Shown: piece after piece, positions 1 to 11,200 of the stretch
Layout of the letters: each line of letters opens with the position of its first letter
Numbering within the stretch: the first letter of the stretch is position 1
Origin: Symsagittifera roscoffensis
Taxonomy: Eukaryota > Xenacoelomorpha > Acoela > Convolutidae
Length of the DNA: 64,000 bases
Direction: 5' to 3'
Assembly: GCF_963678635.1 (NCBI RefSeq)
Contig: NC_087071.1
Coordinates: forward strand, 17,051,613 to 17,115,612
Notes under the pieces: generated by a model
Told to the model about the DNA's origin: nothing
Seen by the model: only the letters and a program-made list of their open reading frames with translations
Database searches by the model: none
Program-made: the position numbers and the translations under genes

Positions 1-24
1 GTTGTTGTTGTTGTTGTTGTTGGG
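1..24. repeat. (GTT)n microsatellite, 3' tail of the minus-strand LINE
   Basis: Eight GTT units open the window. On the minus strand this is an (AAC)n tail lying about 45 bases beyond the ORF2 stop codon. Simple-repeat tails in place of poly(A) are usual for several non-LTR clades, so I read this as the LINE 3' end. The element could also continue outside the window. Confidence 0.6.
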
Positions 25-68
25 GATTCACAGCACTGCTGTTGGGATTCTTGGTCCCGGCGTCTTCT

Positions 69-2906
69 CTAAAACAATGTCCACTTGTTTCTGCACGTGA
101 TACAATCACAGAATAATTGCCACGTGCACGTTGTCATTTCTGAAAATCTCTCGTTTACAAATTTCCACATCGTGTTTAAAATTCTCGTCTTGAGGCCGAT
201 TCGTTTATCAAAATGAATATATGGTTCTAATCGATTTACAATCCTACTGGTTCTGAAAACAAATTCGTTTCTCGCTTTTTCCGTTCTCACTTTTCGCATC
301 TCAAAAATTTCTGTATTTCTAGCCCGTGTGGTTCGCCTGTTTAACACTATTTCATTTCGTTCATTAGAATCAAGACTGGCAAGAAGTAAGATGTTATTTA
401 GCTGGATGAACATGGGCAGGGGTAAAATGTTTAGCAAGCGTAGTTCGTTGATGTACACTCCCGTTTTATTTCCAGTGATTCAACGGATTACTTTCTTTTG
501 AAATCGCTCCAACTGCAATTGATCCCCCCTCGATATATGTGTACATGAGAGTCCGTATAATAACACTGGGAGTATTAGTGACTTAGACAGGCCTAACTTT
601 ACAAACGTATTTATCTTTGCTGATAGGTTTCTTCTCAGGAGGTACAGTACTTGGTTTGCCTTCTTTAATCTTGTTTCAATGTGTACCTTCCAACTTAAAT
701 CGCCCGACACAAAAATTCCCAGATCTTTCACAACCATCGATGTTCCAAGCACTACACCAAAAAGCATAGAGTTAGCGTCTCCGCCCCTATAACTTACTTT
801 TGCACATTTATCTAGTGCTAATTCCATTTTGTTTTCAGTTACCCACTGCTGAATTTTGTCCAGATCTTCTTGAATTTCAATTGATGTTTTTTTGATGGAA
901 AGTAGTTTAAGATCATCCGCAAAAATATATGGTTCAGAGAATTTGAGTACTTCAGGTAGGTCGTTAATAAAAACGCAAAAGAGCAGTGGTCCTAAAAGTG
1001 ATCCTTGGGGAACACCACTAGTGACTTCTAAAACTTTTGAGCTGATATTGTCTACTCGTACAAACTGTTTCCTGTTTTTCAAATAGTCATAGAGTACCTC
1101 TAACATGCAGCCTCCTATTCCTATAAGTGCAACTTTCTTAAGTAGATCAAAATGCGGAACTTTATCAAAGGCTTTTGCAAAGTCAGTGTAGACTGCTACA
1201 ATTTCTGCGTTTGATTCATTGTCAAGCGCTTCATATATTTCTTTCAGGAAAGAGAGCATGTTTGTCAAAACTGATCTACCTTTAGTAAAACCGTGTTGAT
1301 GTTTCGTCAAATACCAGGCAAAGTAAGGGTACAGGTCTTTGTATATACATTTTTCAAGGACTTTGCTGTCAATATTTAATAGCGATACTGGTCGATAGTT
1401 GTTCACCATTTTTCGGTCACCTTTTTTGTGAACAGGAGTAACTGCAGCTGTTTTCCATGAATCAGGTATTTTTCGTAGGCGTTTTACGTTTCACAAAAGT
1501 TTGTTCATCGGTTTGCATATATTGCGGTTCGTTTTCTGAAAAAAGCTAGGTGGCAACCCATTTGGGCCGCGTGACTTTGTTACGTCCAGAGTTGATAAAA
1601 TCTCACTTACTGTCTTTTTCGATTTATCAAAATTCGTTAACAAGGGATTTTCAAATTGAATATCTCTAATACTAAAACTTTCTTTAGGATTAAAAACTGA
1701 ATGAAAGAAGTCGTTTAGCATGTTGACTTGTTCGTTTGGATTTGTGCTTTCAACTTCATCTTTTATGAGTAACTTAGGAAGATTTGTATGTTTATTCAAG
1801 TTCTTTAGGTGTTTAAAAATTACATTAGTGTTCCGTGTTCTAAACAATTCCTCTTGGTAGTTTTTCCTGTCCAATTCCGATGATTCAGTTACTAAATTTT
1901 CAAACAGTTTAACTTGTTGTCTTCTGTAGTTGGTCGGTTTGAGTATACATGATTGCCGTTTTGTTTGTAACTTTTTGATCAAATTTGAAGTGCTACTTGT
2001 TATCCAAGGTGGAAGTGATTTCCTATGTCTTGTTCTGAGAGGCACAAAACTCTTAATGATTTCATCCAAATATTGGGTGTACTCCTCATGCATTTTGTTA
2101 ATGTTTGTGTGGCATACTGGTTCAAATGGGTTCTCGTTTATAAAATTGTTTATTCCTTCAAAATCGGCATTTCCAAAACTTCTAAAATTTTCCAAGTATG
2201 GTTTCGGCTCTGGTACCGTGCATTCAATAGACAACATTATGGCATTGTGATCTGAGCAGTCATAAATCTTGGAAACGTTAAAATCTTGTTTGGCACTTGT
2301 ATAGCAATTCCGATAGAAGGCTACGTCTAGTATGTTCTTCACACATGTTGGGAAATCTATCGCCTGCCTAAAGAGTCCATTTTCAAAAATTTGCAGTATT
2401 TGGTTTTCTTCCTCGTCAGTACTGGTGAGGGTGTTCCAGTTTGTTTCTGGGAAATTTAAATCCCCACATAAGGGAAGCGGTTTGTTTTTAGGAATGGCTT
2501 TGATCAGTTGTTCAAATTCATGCACTTTGTATCTGTAATTACTGTTTTTTGGCGGATTGTAGAATGAGCCAATTATCATTTCAGTTTGATGAAGTTTTAT
2601 ACTACATAGCACACATGAATCAGGAATGTCATGTTTGGTGGATAAGTCCTCGGTAATTAGACTATTCTTGACAGCTATTAGGCTGCCTCCGTGACAGTTT
2701 TTACCACTCACAATAGCTCTATCAGATCTATAGATGTTATATTCACTTAGAAAAAGCTCTGATGATTGAATATTCTCGTTAAGCCAAGTTTCGCTTAAGC
2801 ATATGACATTAAAATTTCCAACTGCAATTGCATTTGCTAGCTTAGTTCTTCTCTCTATGTTGATTAGGCTTCTAGTATTTAGTTGCAGAATGTTGAGGAA
2901 TCCTAG
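69..2906 (-). pseudogene. LINE ORF2: endonuclease and reverse transcriptase, two internal TGA codons
   Basis: This is the replication protein of the LINE: it nicks the target and copies the RNA at the nick. The frame runs directly from the ORF1 stop to a TAG at 69-71. The N-terminal endonuclease shows NTRSL, SETWL, GDLNFPETNW and SDHNA. The reverse transcriptase shows HKKGD, NYRPVSLL, DFAKAFDKV, SGVPQGSLLGPLLF and the catalytic FADD. Two TGA codons interrupt the same frame, at 1491-1493 in the linker before the RT and at 480-482 in the C-terminal domain, where relatives often have tryptophan. No frameshift is needed to follow the protein. No ATG precedes the endonuclease domain, so synthesis probably depends on ORF1. 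The product is most likely non-functional in this copy. Confidence 0.85.
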
Positions 2907-2909
2907 TCA
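2907..2909 (-). promoter_or_regulatory. Candidate stop-codon readthrough site (TGA CTA G) between ORF1 and ORF2
   Basis: The ORF1 stop is TGA followed by CTAG, the context known to promote readthrough in alphaviruses and in several animal genes. ORF2 continues in the same frame with no intervening ATG before its first endonuclease motif. Readthrough would make an ORF1-ORF2 fusion in small amounts. Termination-reinitiation is the alternative. The context is visible; its function is inferred. Confidence 0.5.
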
Positions 2910-3803
2910 ATGCTGGGGTTCCTGAACTTCAGTGTCAATAGTTACTTTCACACCATCATTGAACAATTCTAGATTCCTTATTTTCAGCTTTTCGCGAGGA
3001 ACGCCTTCATCTAGTAGTTGTCTTCGTTTCTTAAGGATTTCGTTCTCTTTAATTGCACTCTCTTTGGTCAATGCTGGTAGCAGGTAGACCTCTTTTTCGA
3101 CCAATTGTTCTCGCTTTTCTCGGCTTTTTGCTAGTACTAGTCGTGCTTCATGTTCGCTAGGTACAGTTACCAGCAGTGTTCTTGGCTTCATTCGATTACG
3201 ATCAAATTTTCCCAGTCGTTTTAGTTCTATTATTTTCGGCTTCACTCCAATTATGTCTAGTATTTCGTTTACTTCGTCATTTGTTGGGACAAGTTTTTCT
3301 CCTTTTGTTTTCTCAGGGTCCTCTTTGACCCCTTGTATCCTAAAACTTTGATTTACGTTGTGATCAGAGTTAGATCTGGCAGCATGTTGAGTGGTTTGAG
3401 CTTGATTTATCCGGGTGTTGGTTTCAGCAGCTACAACGGCACTATAAGTTTTTTCCACTTTATCGCATGTCGTTTTCATTGCATTTCCAATTTTTTGATC
3501 TACTAAATCGGTAAGTCTTCTTTCCATGCTTTTAAGGCTTTCAGTTACATCAATGTTTGAGAGCTTCTCGTCTATGTTGGCCAGGGTTTTGCATCTTATA
3601 AAGTTGTCTCGTTCATTATTTTGCACACAAGTATTACAAAGCAACATGACATTCGGCCCTAGTTCTTTTATTCCATTTATGGCCACTAGAGGCAACCCAA
3701 CACAAGTTGGTTCCAAATGCATTTGAGCGTTGCATGCGACACAAGTGTATGTTTTCTCGTTGCCGGCAAAGCCTCTTTTACATGTTTTGCAGTTTTTGCC
3801 CAT
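2907..3803 (-). CDS. LINE ORF1 protein with N-terminal PHD-like zinc finger
   Basis: This 298-residue protein is the presumed RNA-binding partner of the LINE. Residues 5-60 carry a PHD-like Cys/His ladder, with CKTC, CVAC, His, Cys and CNTC in order. A predicted helical stretch follows at about 70-110. The C-terminal half (from about 150, RIQGVKED onward) resembles the nucleic-acid-binding domain common in CR1-type ORF1 proteins. It ends in Gln-His before a TGA that is followed directly by CTAG. The next codons continue in the same frame into the ORF2 endonuclease, which has no ATG of its own. The ATG at 3803 is the first in the frame after the spacer repeats. The frame is uninterrupted, unlike ORF2. 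Confidence 0.8.
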   Translation of the reverse strand: MGKNCKTCKRGFAGNEKTYTCVACNAQMHLEPTCVGLPLVAINGIKELGPNVMLLCNTCVQNNERDNFIRCKTLANIDEKLSNIDVTESLKSMERRLTDLVDQKIGNAMKTTCDKVEKTYSAVVAAETNTRINQAQTTQHAARSNSDHNVNQSFRIQGVKEDPEKTKGEKLVPTNDEVNEILDIIGVKPKIIELKRLGKFDRNRMKPRTLLVTVPSEHEARLVLAKSREKREQLVEKEVYLLPALTKESAIKENEILKKRRQLLDEGVPREKLKIRNLELFNDGVKVTIDTEVQEPQH

Positions 3804-3834
3804 TTTTGCTTATACTATGGATAGAAAAACAGTT

Positions 3835-3940
3835 AAACCTGGTGGTTCCCGAAAAGGGGAGGCCTGTGGCTCACTCAGGGGAAAAAGAAGAAATAGACAA
3901 ACCTGGTGGTTCCCGAAAAGGGGAGGCCTGCGGTTCACTA
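3835..3940 (-). repeat. Two copies of a 63-bp repeat upstream of LINE ORF1
   Basis: A block beginning AAACCTGGTGGTTCCCGAAA occurs twice, 63 bases apart, and the conserved part of about 42 bases differs at only two positions. Each copy contains the potential hairpin CCCGAAAAGGG. It lies between the esterase stop and the ORF1 ATG. Tandem 5' repeats act as promoters in some LINEs, so this could mark a promoter for ORF1/ORF2 or the true 5' end of the LINE. Confidence 0.6.
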
Positions 3941-3952
3941 TTTCTACTTACG

Positions 3953-4378
3953 TTAATAGGGGCACTGACAGTTCTTGAAACGACACTCGTTATATACCAG
4001 ATGTCCTTCTGTATTGCAGATGTTCGAATGTTTATCGTATAAGATTTTATTCTTGAGAATACTTTTAATGCCCTTCAGACCTTCTTCACTGAGGTGAACT
4101 TCGTCAGTTTTCAAATGATATGAGCTGTGGATTTTTTCACTCACTCCTCTAAAGTTCCAAGTTCCTTTTATCTTTCTTAGGAATTCGTTTATTTTTGCAG
4201 ATCGAGCTCGGTTCTCACTACGATGAGGGATTCCGGTGACGAAAACTTTTTTGGCTCGTTCACACAGCTCCTCGGCTAGCTTCGACAGTTCTTCAGCAAT
4301 GTCGCCTGCAGGTATACTGGAGGGGTCTTTTCCGTTGAAGGCGTCGTTTCCGCCGATGAGCAGAGCGATGATGTTGAA
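3953..4378 (-). pseudogene. SGNH/GDSL esterase, C-terminal part (split by the Gypsy insertion)
   Basis: These 142 codons continue the esterase frame whose start is at 22224. Visible family blocks are IGGND (block III with its oxyanion-hole Asn) and DEVHLSEEG (block V with the catalytic Asp and His). The text between them, including KVFVTGIPHR, is typical of SGNH hydrolases found in ORF1 proteins of CR1/L2 LINEs. The frame ends in a cysteine-rich tail. With the N-terminal part it would be about 195 residues, the normal size of a single-domain SGNH hydrolase. It is separated from the PHD ORF1 by a stop and about 150 bases, so it is a stand-alone frame. Confidence 0.75.
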
Positions 4379-4766
4379 TGTGACATTCGACCAGAATGGC
4401 CAAAATGAAATTTATGCAGGATTCGAATTTTGAGCAGGAAGCCTTCCGATTTGATGATTTCGAAGGATTAGCGACGTTATTGGAACGTTTAGCCAAACGG
4501 TGAGGGCTAGAATATTCTAGTATTTTAAATTTTCAAAAATTCGAGTGATGACGTCACATTTCTGAGAAATGCTGAAACGGCCATTTTAACAAAAAAGCGA
4601 GTGAAAAACAGAACAACTTTTATCTGCGATTGCGAACAGAACGAAAATCGAGATTGAAGAAAAACGACAACGAACTACAATAGCAGAGAACGTTCCGAGT
4701 TGCAACTATTGTGCTGCTACAATAGTTGCAAGGCCGTTGCCAACAACGGTGAAGGGTGAGAACCAG

Positions 4767-4831
4767 CCTTCCGGATTGGTGTGAAATTGAACTTAAGGAG
4801 CTTGATTCACTGGATTCAAGAATCCGGAAGG
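4767..4831 (+). promoter_or_regulatory. LTR hairpin with perfect 11-bp stem
   Basis: CCTTCCGGATT pairs perfectly with AATCCGGAAGG across a loop of 43 bases that can fold further. Related paired blocks recur several times in the leader, some with G-U pairs that keep the stem. The 3' LTR has an identical copy. It may be an RNA structure for packaging or translation. Confidence 0.6.
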
Positions 4832-4854
4832 GTTTCGGGACTGGAACTTTTAGC

Positions 4855-4868
4855 CTTTTATATAAACT
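4855..4868 (+). promoter_or_regulatory. TATA-like promoter element in the 5' LTR
   Basis: TTTTATATAAAC is the only good TATA-box match in the LTR and would place transcription start near 4890. The assignment rests on sequence only. An equivalent copy is in the 3' LTR. Confidence 0.45.
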
Positions 4869-5313
4869 TTTAGCTTCTTGTCATGTCCTGAATTGAATTT
4901 AATTAACAACTGGATTCGTTTTGATAAGGATGAGAAGCTAGGAGTTGGGGGAAAGGGTTGATCCATCTTCGATGGAGATGATGATTTTTATCTACTGAAC
5001 AAAAACAATAGTAATATGATAAGTAGTAGCCCTGTTTTTAGGAGTGACCTCGTGGTCTGGGGATACTGAGACCCAGCCATGAGCTCACTAATTTTGCATG
5101 TAATTCAGTTAATTTGAGCGTTCTGGTCGAAGCCGGAGAACAGTAACGTTTTTGTCAGCCTGATGTAAGAAAGACCACCGAAAAGTACTGGCTTGGTAGA
5201 GACGGTGAAAAACATGCAAAGCTCTGTTTAGACGCTAGCCAGTCGTCTTAAGACTTAGTTTTGTTATCCGTCGATATGTATCTTCCGGGCGAATGTTACA
5301 TGTATGTTTTTAT

Positions 5314-5331
5314 GGCGCTCCTGGGTGTTAT
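5314..5331 (+). promoter_or_regulatory. Possible tRNA primer-binding site
   Basis: TGGCGCTCCTGGGTG begins with the TGG that pairs with a tRNA CCA end. It lies 13 bases beyond the LTR end, farther than usual. The matching tRNA was not identified, so this is a weak call. Confidence 0.3.
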
Positions 5332-5861
5332 TCTTTCGTAACATCATGACCGGCGGAACCGTTAACGAGCACTCCGCGCCGAGCGGATGCTCACATTAAC
5401 GCCCTTAATAGGCCTAAACTGCCGGGGCGGAAGGGTAGTTCGGAACGCGGAAGCCTTCCGGATTGCCGTGAATAGTTTTTTAACCTAGTTAAGACCGAAA
5501 ATTCATGAACCAGGAAGGGTGGGGGGAATCGCGAACCCCTCGTCCCCTGAGTGGTTTGTGACCAAAAACACTTAAAGATATAAGCAAAACCAAACAAAAA
5601 GTAGTATAGTACCCAAGAAAAACAAAAAACATAAAAAATAACCGAAAAAACCAAAAACAGTAAAAAAGTAAAAAATCAGTAGAAATCATCCCCCCAGACA
5701 AGATGTGATTCAACCCCCCCGTTTGTTGTTGATAGATATATTGTTGTTACAGGCATTTATATCAGTCAGGATCGTTACGATCAATTTTGTGGCCCGTTTG
5801 TGAGGCTTGTACTGTAGGGTTATTTGAGCATTTAAGCACGTTAATGATAAATTGCGCTCAA

Positions 5862-7485
5862 TCCGGAGGGGTCAGCTGATTTGCGCTCAATTCGGAAGGG
5901 TCCTGGGTGAAGACCGATCCGGCAAGCAGTACAAGGAGCAACAAGAAGGCGCTCAACGACAACAACAATCGACTGTTGGGTATCGTTAACAAGCTTTGTA
6001 TCCCTTTTGGTACAAAAAGTAAGATAATAATCTGTGGGGGGCTCGACAGTGCTGCACTGTAGTGACCCTTCACCGAACTGCGAATATCCGAGTTAAGCAC
6101 CTTAATTCGGATAATAAACAAACCCGGAGGGGTATAGTATTACTAATATTATTACTTAAATAGCCTATATTAATAGTCTTATATCGTTTTTCAGTGAAAA
6201 ACAACGAAAACAGACCGGTTTTTAGGGTCAAAATAGCGATATTTTGATCCCCCCACAAGTCGCGATTTTTGAGATATCGATATTTTTTGAAACGGAAAAA
6301 AGCGCTAAGTTAGTGTGTTACATCGTAACTGCACTACTGTAATAAGTAGAACCGGTTAACTTTAGTTCGGAAGTGGTTGGAACTAGTTTGGTACCAAAAA
6401 CCAAATTTTCCCAATTTTTGATGGTAAGAAACACTAAAAATTTAGAAAATTTTTTGAAATTTTTGAGGTAGGACAGTAAAAATAGTTGTTCGGACAACGT
6501 CCACTAGTGAATCTACAAGTCTTAAAATCCGCTACCTGAAAGCCTTCCGGGTTGCAGAGAAATCGAACATAACGTGTTTGATTTGGTAGATTCATCAATC
6601 CGGAGGGGTCCAGGTAGCATAGTTTTCCGCAAAATTTTTCTACAATAGCGTTTTAGATCGGGTCTTTTGCATTGAACTAGAAGAGTATAGGCCTTCTGAG
6701 CTCGGATCAATAATTTTTAGGTCGAAAGGACCAGATTTGCGGAAAAAGTTAGGCGGAACCTATAAGAGAGAAAATTTTTTGAGTTCGGAAAAAAGACGTT
6801 TTGGTTAATAACTTTGGAACTACTGATCATATCGAGTTGATCTTGGTACCAATAGATCAGAAATTAGCTGAGCTTACTAATAGGATCAGAAATTTTTCGG
6901 AAAAGCGAGCGAGAAAATTTTTTGAGATTGTTTTTAGCAAATTACACAAATTACGGAGGGGTACACCCTTCACATTTTATAAATTTTTCTGAAAAACCCT
7001 TATACCCCTACCAAAAGTTGATAGCGATTGAACTAAGTAATTTAGGACAGTTCTAGACAAAAAGGGAGGGCTGAAGGCACAAGACAACCATAATAGAGTC
7101 GAAATTAGGCAAGTGATAAGACCCTTCACCGTTAGTGTGAATTGACAAATAAGTGCCTTAACTTCAATCCGGAGGGGTCTAGGAAAGGACCCTATACCCT
7201 TCCCAGTTAATTCAAACAGCATAATAGCAACGCAGAACGTATCCGGAGGGGTATAAGCTGAAATTAAGAAAACTACAAAAAGCTACTTTGACAGAGCTAA
7301 GGGCTCCCAATCCGGAGGGGTCGAAATTTTTCAAAGTCAGAGGGGTCCGAATCCGGAGGGGTCTACTTTCCACAAAACCGGAGGGGTCCGAATCCGGAGG
7401 GGTCTTATAGTTGCTAATTCCGAGGGGTCTATATTCTGACAGTCCGGAAGGGTCCTATTTGTGCCAATCCGGAGGGGTATTATTT
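5862..7485 (+). repeat. Dispersed TCCGGAGGGGTC motif array
   Basis: About a dozen exact or near copies of TCCGGAGGGGTC occur here (for example near 5862, 6123, 6599, 6954, 7171, 7241, 7311, 7352, 7391, 7443 and 7468), densest between 7230 and 7485. Several are preceded at 50-70 bases by a partly complementary CCTTCCGG or GACCCTTCACCG block, so they form hairpins like the one in the LTR. Confidence 0.7.
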
Positions 7486-8255
7486 TATTAAGGACTTAGG
7501 TGAACGAAAGAAAGACTAAAAAGCGAGAGGTATTAGGTTATTAATACACAGGCTAGGTATCAGTGACTGCACTGGTAACTTGCCTTTCAAAAAGAACCAG
7601 ACTAATACAAAACAGGTCCGAACTCGGATATTCGTGACACTAAGTCTAAATTAAAAAGAGCGTGACTCATTGGTGTGGATTGAAGCATAATACGTTTTTG
7701 GGAAAAGTGACTGCCCTGAGGATTTTAGTAGGTCTAGCTCGGGCAGTCCGAAGGCAGATAGGTAACACAGTACTCGGTGGGTGCAATAGACGCCCACTTG
7801 AGAAAATTACTGCCTTCAAAGTTTTGTCTGTTTGGTGCAGCACCAAGCAGGGAAAGCTTTTTCTTTAAAAGACAGGTTCGACTATTGTACTGCGACCGAC
7901 TAAGAGTACAAGACACATACGTTTTTTTTATATATACATTCATATTGTGTCAACGTATATTTTTGTTTTTGGTTTTAAATCAACGTAAACTGTGCTTGAT
8001 TGGGTAGTGAATACACTATCTTTTAAATTGACTGATAACATCATATTGTGCTAGTTTCCAGATCTTTGGACCGATAATCGGCTAGTGTGAATAAATTTTA
8101 TACAAACTGTACTCTGACAACATACAGGGATTCGTGGTCACTATTTAATAGAATCTGGTGAAATTTATTGTGTTGTGTCATTATTATTGTTAATAAAACT
8201 ATAAGGTCTCCAGCAATTGAGTCAAGAGTAGGCATAGGAAAGTGACAAATAAAGA

Positions 8256-11200
8256 ATGAGTTTAGACAAGTCAAGGATACCAAAACGAGGTAATAGCTCT
8301 AGGAAATTCATACCTGAAAAGCAAAGAAAAACGATGACCGATCCTTTTGTGGATTGGATCAAGCGAACCCGGTCCGATAAAGAGGGGACGGTTTCCGGCA
8401 GAATGGTTGAAACGAGAAGTCAAAAGACCTCAGAAGAGCGAAGAGAACTGTTAGAAGTGGAGGTCAATACGGACCATACCATGAATGACAACCAGGGAGT
8501 AAATGGACTGGAAGGGAGAGGCAGAAGGCTGGCGAGTGAATCTACTCCGGTAGAAAAAGGCCATGATTTTGCCACTTCCACCGGGACGTTGGATCGAGAG
8601 GAGATGTCGGAACTGTCCGACATCTCAACTGAAGTAACGGCAACTAGAAGATCTCCGACAGACAACACTATGATGGCAAGCGGAACTGGGAAACAAACAA
8701 CCTCATCATCGTTCTCAGAAAGAATGAAGAACACCTTCGGAAACATCTTTCCATTCAGCATGGGAGGAGGAGCAGGAAACGATGGTGAATCCCAGGAGGA
8801 AGAGGATGAAGAGGAGCAAGGGGACTTTGGATCTCAAGTCAGTCTCAATAGTTCGATCCAGGAGAGTGAGGCACACGTCGGAAGAGAGACTGGAACCATG
8901 GATAAATTTGGTGTAGTGACAACGATAAGCAAAGAGGCAAACACACCGGGCCAGTCTAAGGACTTCGTGTTTAGGACAAGTTCGGAGCCACAACCTGAAG
9001 AGAGTAGAACCAGAGGGCTTGGCAACGCGTTAGCGGATCCTGAAATAGATAATGATAAAACGTCAAGACAGAGAGTCAAGGCCCGGATCTCTACCAGCAC
9101 GAAGCTACCTGGGACCGACAGAGTTACACCACCACTAGTGACGCCACTCATGGATAACGGGGCAGCACTAGAGGAAGCCTTAAACAACATAGTGGGCAGT
9201 TTAGGAGAACAAAATGAACAGATGTCGATAAGGATGAGTGAACTGGAAAGAGCAGTTCACATTGAAAGAGAAAGTCTGCGGGAAGAAATAAACCGCAACA
9301 GACAAGAAGTTGGCAGAAGCGAAAAACGCTTGAAAGAAAGAACGGACGAACATATGACGAGGAACTTGTCACGAATGACAAGAGAGGCGGAACAGAGGGA
9401 GTTACGCTTAAGAGCCGACATGGAGAAGTTAAGAATTCAGCAAGAGCAGTCTCTTGGGTCTCTTGACACAAAGATAGATGCGATGATGGAGAGGCGAACT
9501 CAGGCTATCATGGATAGGTTGGACGGGCTACTAAGCAGCAAGAGTGGACCAAAAGAAGGAGAGCCGAACTCGGGAGGTCCCAGCAGGGAACCGAGGGTGA
9601 ACTTCAATGAACATCAAAGGAGGAAGACGTATGGATCCACTAGAGGCAGGGGCAGTTCATCAGGCTATGCCACAAGGGGTAATACAGCATGGGGCCCGAA
9701 CAGTAGAGCGAGTTCAACGGGGAACAGACAAACCTCGAACGAACGACCAACGCAAAGCACACATGCGACTGGGAGAAGCGATTCTGGCAACATGGGGCAT
9801 ACAAGCCCGAGGAGGAGTCACATAGGCCAAGCGGGAAACGCTCATGGTGATTCGGATTGCAGGGATGCACCGCACACAGAGCCTTCGACAAGGTGTGAGG
9901 ACACTCAAGCGGGACTTTCAAGGGATGCTACGGCAATGGCCACAGCATTTGAACCCCTGAACAGGTCTTTGGAGACATTCCTGACGCGGTTATCTAGAAC
10001 CAATGAACGCAGTGAAAAGTCCAGAAGAGTCTTTAAGAAACCAAGATGCTACAAAGACGAATCTGATGGCTGTATTGATACCTGGATAGAGGTAATGAAG
10101 CTGCATTTCGAGGAAGAAGACTTGTCTGAGAGACAGGAATGCAGCGCGCTCACCAGCAACTTAGAAGGGACAGCCCTGAACTGTGTCATGGCCAAGAAAC
10201 AGTATCAACGTGACACTGCAGAGAAAATCTTCGAAATCTTGTTAAACCGTTTCGGATCAGGGGTGCAGGGGCACCAGGCGATGATGCGCTTCGAGAAACG
10301 GAGGCAACGGGAAGATGAAACCATAGACAAGTTTCTCGATGATTTGGAAATGCTGAGAAGACGCAGCCAACCGGATGAGTCAAACCAAAGGATGAACCTG
10401 GCCGTAGCCTCAAAATTCATCGATGGTGTGAAAAATGATGAACTTCGTACGATGCTAGCAACGCATTACACACCACTATCAACTAATGCGCCAACACCGG
10501 AGGAGTTGAGGCTCAAATCAAAAGAGTATCTATTGTTGAAACCTCCTTCGAGATCTGGATATTACAAGAACAATTATGGCAATTTTAACAACGGACCAGC
10601 TAACCAAGGGAACAATTGGTACAAACCGAGGGATGATATGGACAAGAGACGTTCTTGTGCTAATTGCAGTTCAACAGACCATCATGTGTCAGCATGCCCA
10701 GCTTACAAACAAGGCATGAAAGCAATAGGCTTTAGCCTCGAGGACGAAGATGCGTCAGAGTTGGATCATGAGGATTTCATGAGAGGAGTAATTGCGAAAT
10801 TTGGCCCGAGGTGTTTCTTTTGTAAATTGGAAGGTCATTTTAAATCAGATTGTCCGCAATTCTGGGATGCAGTGGCAGACATCAAGCATCCAAGGCATGA
10901 AGAAGCTTTGTCAGGAGTGAAAGCAAGCAAGGCTCGACTTTTGGGCGAAGCAGAGGCACGCAGGAAGGACAAACCTCAAGAGCTGGCGGCAAAGAAAATG
11001 CAAGCAGTAACAGAAGAAGCACGTGAACCGGAACAAGCAACTGCGGCCGATGACTTCAAGATCGATTATAAGGCAGCCGCAAAGGATGCTTTAAATAGAG
11101 CACAGCAGGAATTGGTGACGAAAGAGATCGAACAAAAAGTGAAACTTGAACTGGGAAATGAAAAGCTTCAGGAGCAACTGAATACCTTCGAGGCAACGGA

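Larger units (their letters stand above)
1..4378 (-). mobile_element. Non-LTR retrotransposon (LINE), 3' portion
   Basis: Read on the minus strand, this segment holds the end of an SGNH esterase frame, a short spacer with two 63-bp repeats, a PHD-finger ORF1, an ORF2 with APE-type endonuclease and reverse transcriptase, and a simple-repeat tail. The reverse transcriptase motifs (a PQGS block, then ADD) and the endonuclease domain place it with CR1/Jockey/L2-like elements. The exact clade needs a tree. The missing 5' part lies beyond 22066, because a Gypsy element inserted at 4379. In-frame TGA codons in ORF2 suggest that this copy is dead. Confidence 0.8.
4379..5300 (+). repeat. 5' LTR of the Gypsy element
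   Basis: It starts TGTGACATTCG and ends CGAATGTTACA, giving near-perfect inverted ends (TGTGACATT against AATGTTACA). It carries a TATA-like box and an 11-bp stem hairpin. The same sequence recurs 16770 bases downstream. The match stops at 5296, where the 3' copy diverges. Confidence 0.9.
5301..8255 (+). other. Long untranslated leader of the Gypsy element
   Basis: This 2.96 kb stretch between LTR and gag has no convincing coding frame. It is crowded with copies of TCCGGAGGGGTC and with hairpin-forming pairs. Such a long leader is unusual for a Gypsy element. It may hold packaging signals, an internal ribosome entry structure or an intron. The last 700 bases before the gag ATG contain only short open frames. 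Confidence 0.6.

Noticed and set aside
1-24. (GTT)n as a telomere or stand-alone microsatellite
   Set aside because: It directly follows the minus-strand LINE ORF2 end and is better explained as its 3' tail.
480-2909. A variant genetic code with TGA as tryptophan
   Set aside because: Long frames elsewhere in the window do not use TGA internally, the host exons read with the standard code, and one break lies at a non-tryptophan position.
5391-7222. Short frames on both strands in the Gypsy leader
   Set aside because: They run through hairpin and repeat motifs, have no domain and no consistent phase.
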